A stretch of DNA of 6,524 nt from Solirubrobacterales bacterium 70-9. Lineage in GTDB: Bacteria; Actinomycetota; Thermoleophilia; Solirubrobacterales; 70-9. Below the pieces are notes generated by a model. The model was not told the DNA's origin and ran no database searches. It saw only the letters and a program-made list of their open reading frames with translations. The stretch lies in the NCBI GenBank assembly GCA_001898095.1, contig MKSH01000142.1:621-7144 (forward strand). The letters are read 5' to 3'. Shown piece after piece: positions 5,120-6,524 of this stretch. The position numbers were made by a program, and so were the translations under genes. Numbering within the stretch: the first letter of the stretch is position 1; every line of letters starts with the position of its first letter.

Positions 5120-6100
5120 ATGTGGATCGACGACCTACCCGCTTTCCTCTTCGCGCTCACCCCGGCCCGGGTTGCCGTCTGGCCGGCGCTCGGCGGCGCG
5201 GGCGTGACGCTGGCGGCCGCGGTGCGCGACGGGCGGCGGCGAACGGTGCTGAACGAGCGCCTCCACGAGCTTCGGCGCCCGCTGCAGGCCTTGGTCCTGA
5301 TGGCACCTGCCGGGGGCGGGGCAGGGGCCGGCGACGGCCCGCTCGAGATGGCCGCCGCGGCCCTGGCCCGCCTCGACCGCGAGATCAACGGCGAGGGCGA
5401 GGCGGCGGTGCGGGGACCGGTAGCCGTGCGACCGATGCTGGAAGCGGCGAGCCGACGGTGGCGCGGGCAGGCGACCCTGGTCGGGGCGACGATCGAGGTT
5501 TGCTGGGACGCAGGCGAGGCGGCGGTCGAGGGAGATCGGGTCGACCTCGTCGCCGCCCTGGACAACTTGGTCTCGAACGCCCTCGAGCACGGCGGCCCCC
5601 GGATCGAGCTGACCGCCACCCAGGCCGGCGACCGGATCTGCCTCGCCGTCGTCGACTCGGGCAGCGGCGCCGGCCGCCGGGTCCGCAATCGCGACGCCGC
5701 CCTCCGCGGCCGCAAGACCCGCCGCCGCACCCCCTTCGGTCGCCTCTCCGGCAAGTCCCGCCACGGCCACGGCCTCCGCCTGGTCCGCCGCACGGCCGCC
5801 GCCCACAACGGAACCTTCGTCCTCCACGAAGGCGAGCAAGGCACGAGCGCCGTCCTCGAACTCCCGCTTCTGCCCCCGGCACGCCAAGCCTCGCGCCCCA
5901 CCGTCCCGGAGCCTCCTCCACCGCCACCCCTACGCGGAACCCGACGCGAGGGCTCGCCGGGCGATCGGGATGACCCTGAACGAACCTCCCTGCAGTTCGT
6001 GAGTGAAGGGTCATCCCGATCGCTCCTCCCGCCAACCCAGTCCTTTGCGCCAACCCAGTCCTCTGCACGAGCCGCGTCCGACCGACGAGGCCGCCCGTGA
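5120..6100 (+). CDS. Minimal membrane-anchored sensor histidine kinase
   Basis: The product has 326 residues. A single hydrophobic segment (about 13-35) is followed directly by the kinase core. The H-box is LNERLHELRRPLQAL, with H49 as the presumed phosphorylated histidine. The N-box is LDNLVSNALEHGG (148-159), the G1 box DSGSG (179-183), and the G2 region GHGLRLVRRTAAAHNG (216-231), where the usual GLGL reads GLRL. The segment between G1 and G2, the ATP lid, is unusually basic (RRVRNRDAALRGRKTRRR). The ATPase fold ends at about residue 251 (TSAVLELPLL). No periplasmic sensor, HAMP or PAS domain exists, so any signal must come through the membrane segment or partners. Residues 252-326 are a Pro/Arg/Ser-rich tail containing a palindrome and a tandem repeat in the DNA. 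Start: ATG with AGGAAAG two bases upstream. The TGA overlaps the next gene's GTG (GTGA), pointing to translational coupling with the pilus gene. Confidence 0.88.
   Translation: MWIDDLPAFLFALTPARVAVWPALGGAGVTLAAAVRDGRRRTVLNERLHELRRPLQALVLMAPAGGGAGAGDGPLEMAAAALARLDREINGEGEAAVRGPVAVRPMLEAASRRWRGQATLVGATIEVCWDAGEAAVEGDRVDLVAALDNLVSNALEHGGPRIELTATQAGDRICLAVVDSGSGAGRRVRNRDAALRGRKTRRRTPFGRLSGKSRHGHGLRLVRRTAAAHNGTFVLHEGEQGTSAVLELPLLPPARQASRPTVPEPPPPPPLRGTRREGSPGDRDDPERTSLQFVSEGSSRSLLPPTQSFAPTQSSARAASDRRGRP
5959..6025. repeat. Long palindrome inside the kinase C-terminal tail
   Basis: Arms of 17 bp, perfect (5961-5977 with 6007-6023; core GATCGGGATGACCCT), extend outward by one G-T wobble and one further pair (5959/6025). 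The 29-base spacer contains a second nested hairpin, ACGAAC (5980-5985) with GTTCGT (5995-6000) around a 9-base loop. It lies in frame in the non-conserved tail, about 70 bases before the cpaB-like start. Its size and nested form resemble REP-type or other short palindromic elements. A single copy is present in this window, so mobility is unproven. Confidence 0.8.
6031..6066 (+). repeat. Tandem 18-bp duplication in the kinase tail
   Basis: GCCAACCCAGTCCTTTGC (6031-6048) is followed at once by a second copy (6049-6066) with a single C-for-T change. It encodes PTQSFA-PTQSSA in the kinase frame. It starts seven bases after the palindrome, so the two may belong to one composite insertion. Confidence 0.85.
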
Positions 6101-6524
6101 GCCGCCGCGCCCGCGCGATCGGCTTCGGCGTCGCCGCCCTGCTGGCCGCTGCGGTGGCCGGCACGATCGCCGACGGCTACGGCGACAGCGTCGCCCAGGG
6201 CTATGGCGCGCTGCGGCCGGTGGTGGTCGCCTCGGCGGAGTTGCCGGCGGGCAGGGCACTCGACCCGACGGCCGCCGAAACCGCGCTCGAGGTGCGGCAG
6301 GTCCCGACCCGGTTCGTCCCGCTGGGCGCCCTGCGAGACCCGGCCGAAGCGCTCGGCCTGGTCCCCGCGGCGGCGATCCCGAGCGGTGCCTACCTGCTCG
6401 CCGCCCAGTTGCGCCCGCCGCACTCCGACGCGCCGGGGCCGCGACTGGCGGGCGGGCGCCGCCCGGTCCAGATCGCGGTCAGCGGCGCAGCGGCGCTCGC
6501 GATCGCGGGTGGCGATCCGGTCGG
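6097..6524 (+). CDS. CpaB-like SAF-domain Flp/Tad pilus assembly protein, N-terminal part (runs off the window)
   Basis: The frame opens with GTG 6097 and stays open for 142 codons to the edge. The N-terminus is basic then hydrophobic (VSRRARAIGFGVAALLAAAVAGTIA), a membrane anchor or signal with a short cytoplasmic start. Residues 41-106 form a SAF domain: RPVVVASAELPAGRALDPTAAETALEVRQVPTRFVPLGALRDPAEALGLVPAAAIPSGAYLL. Its VVVA..LPAG opening, VP..FVP.GAL.DP.EALG centre and IPSGAYL end are typical of CpaB/RcpC proteins. CpaB proteins act in the envelope during assembly of Flp/Tad pili, possibly with the outer secretin in diderms. Actinobacteria lack an outer membrane, and there the protein is presumed to stay cell-surface anchored. 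Its start overlaps the kinase stop by GTGA, so it should be translated by coupling. Further tad genes are expected downstream. SAF domains also occur in other proteins, so the gene symbol is left blank. Confidence 0.85.
   Translation, partial: MSRRARAIGFGVAALLAAAVAGTIADGYGDSVAQGYGALRPVVVASAELPAGRALDPTAAETALEVRQVPTRFVPLGALRDPAEALGLVPAAAIPSGAYLLAAQLRPPHSDAPGPRLAGGRRPVQIAVSGAAALAIAGGDPV

Noticed and set aside
5110..6423. A 437-codon open frame on the minus strand opposite the kinase and the cpaB-like gene
   Set aside because: It is Arg/Pro/Ser-rich with no recognisable domain and covers two genes with clear kinase and SAF motifs. Long antisense frames are expected at this GC content.

Overview
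The window is a very GC-rich, densely packed stretch of bacterial chromosome. The organism is probably an actinobacterium of the class Thermoleophilia (Solirubrobacterales or a close relative). This is inferred from the overall GC content, the strong G/C bias at third codon positions, and above all the ArsR-like regulator at 4300-4890. Its wording (for example ALAHPLRVRIL, LGNVSYHV, RRGAVEHFYRAT) is, as far as I remember, typical of that class. No search was run, so the taxonomy is an inference.

Layout. (1) 2-994, plus: the C-terminal part of glycerol-3-phosphate dehydrogenase GlpD, entering from outside the window. (2) 1007-1852, plus: a Rho-like protein 12 bases downstream. It keeps a Rho N-terminal domain and a piece of the Rho ATPase core, but its P-loop and catalytic glutamate are destroyed and the RNA-binding cold-shock domain is absent. 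(3) 1877-2404, minus: an unrecognised soluble acidic protein, convergent with the Rho-like gene and ending in a clear intrinsic terminator. (4) 2538-2834, plus: a small DUF192 protein. (5) 2887-3414, minus: a small protein with two membrane segments. It is divergent from (6) 3493-4236, plus: an OmpR/PhoB-type response regulator. The 78-base gap between these two carries two perfect inverted repeats. (7) 4300-4890, minus: the ArsR-like regulator, convergent with the response regulator across a 15-bp hairpin. (8) 5120-6100, plus: a minimal membrane-anchored histidine kinase whose stop codon overlaps the start of (9) 6097-6524+, plus: a SAF-domain CpaB-like Flp/Tad pilus protein that runs off the window.

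How they fit together. The left side looks like a metabolic gene (glpD) with a Rho-derived passenger. The right side looks like the regulatory front of a Flp/Tad pilus operon, with a kinase translationally coupled to cpaB and a response regulator and one-component regulator close by. Whether this kinase phosphorylates this response regulator cannot be decided from the sequence.

The most unusual items are the degenerate Rho paralogue and a long palindrome (17-bp perfect arms) followed by an 18-bp tandem duplication, both inside the reading frame of the kinase's C-terminal tail just before cpaB. I found no rRNA, tRNA, CRISPR array, transposase or recognisable riboswitch. No gene-free stretch exceeds 300 bases; the longest is 4891-5119.
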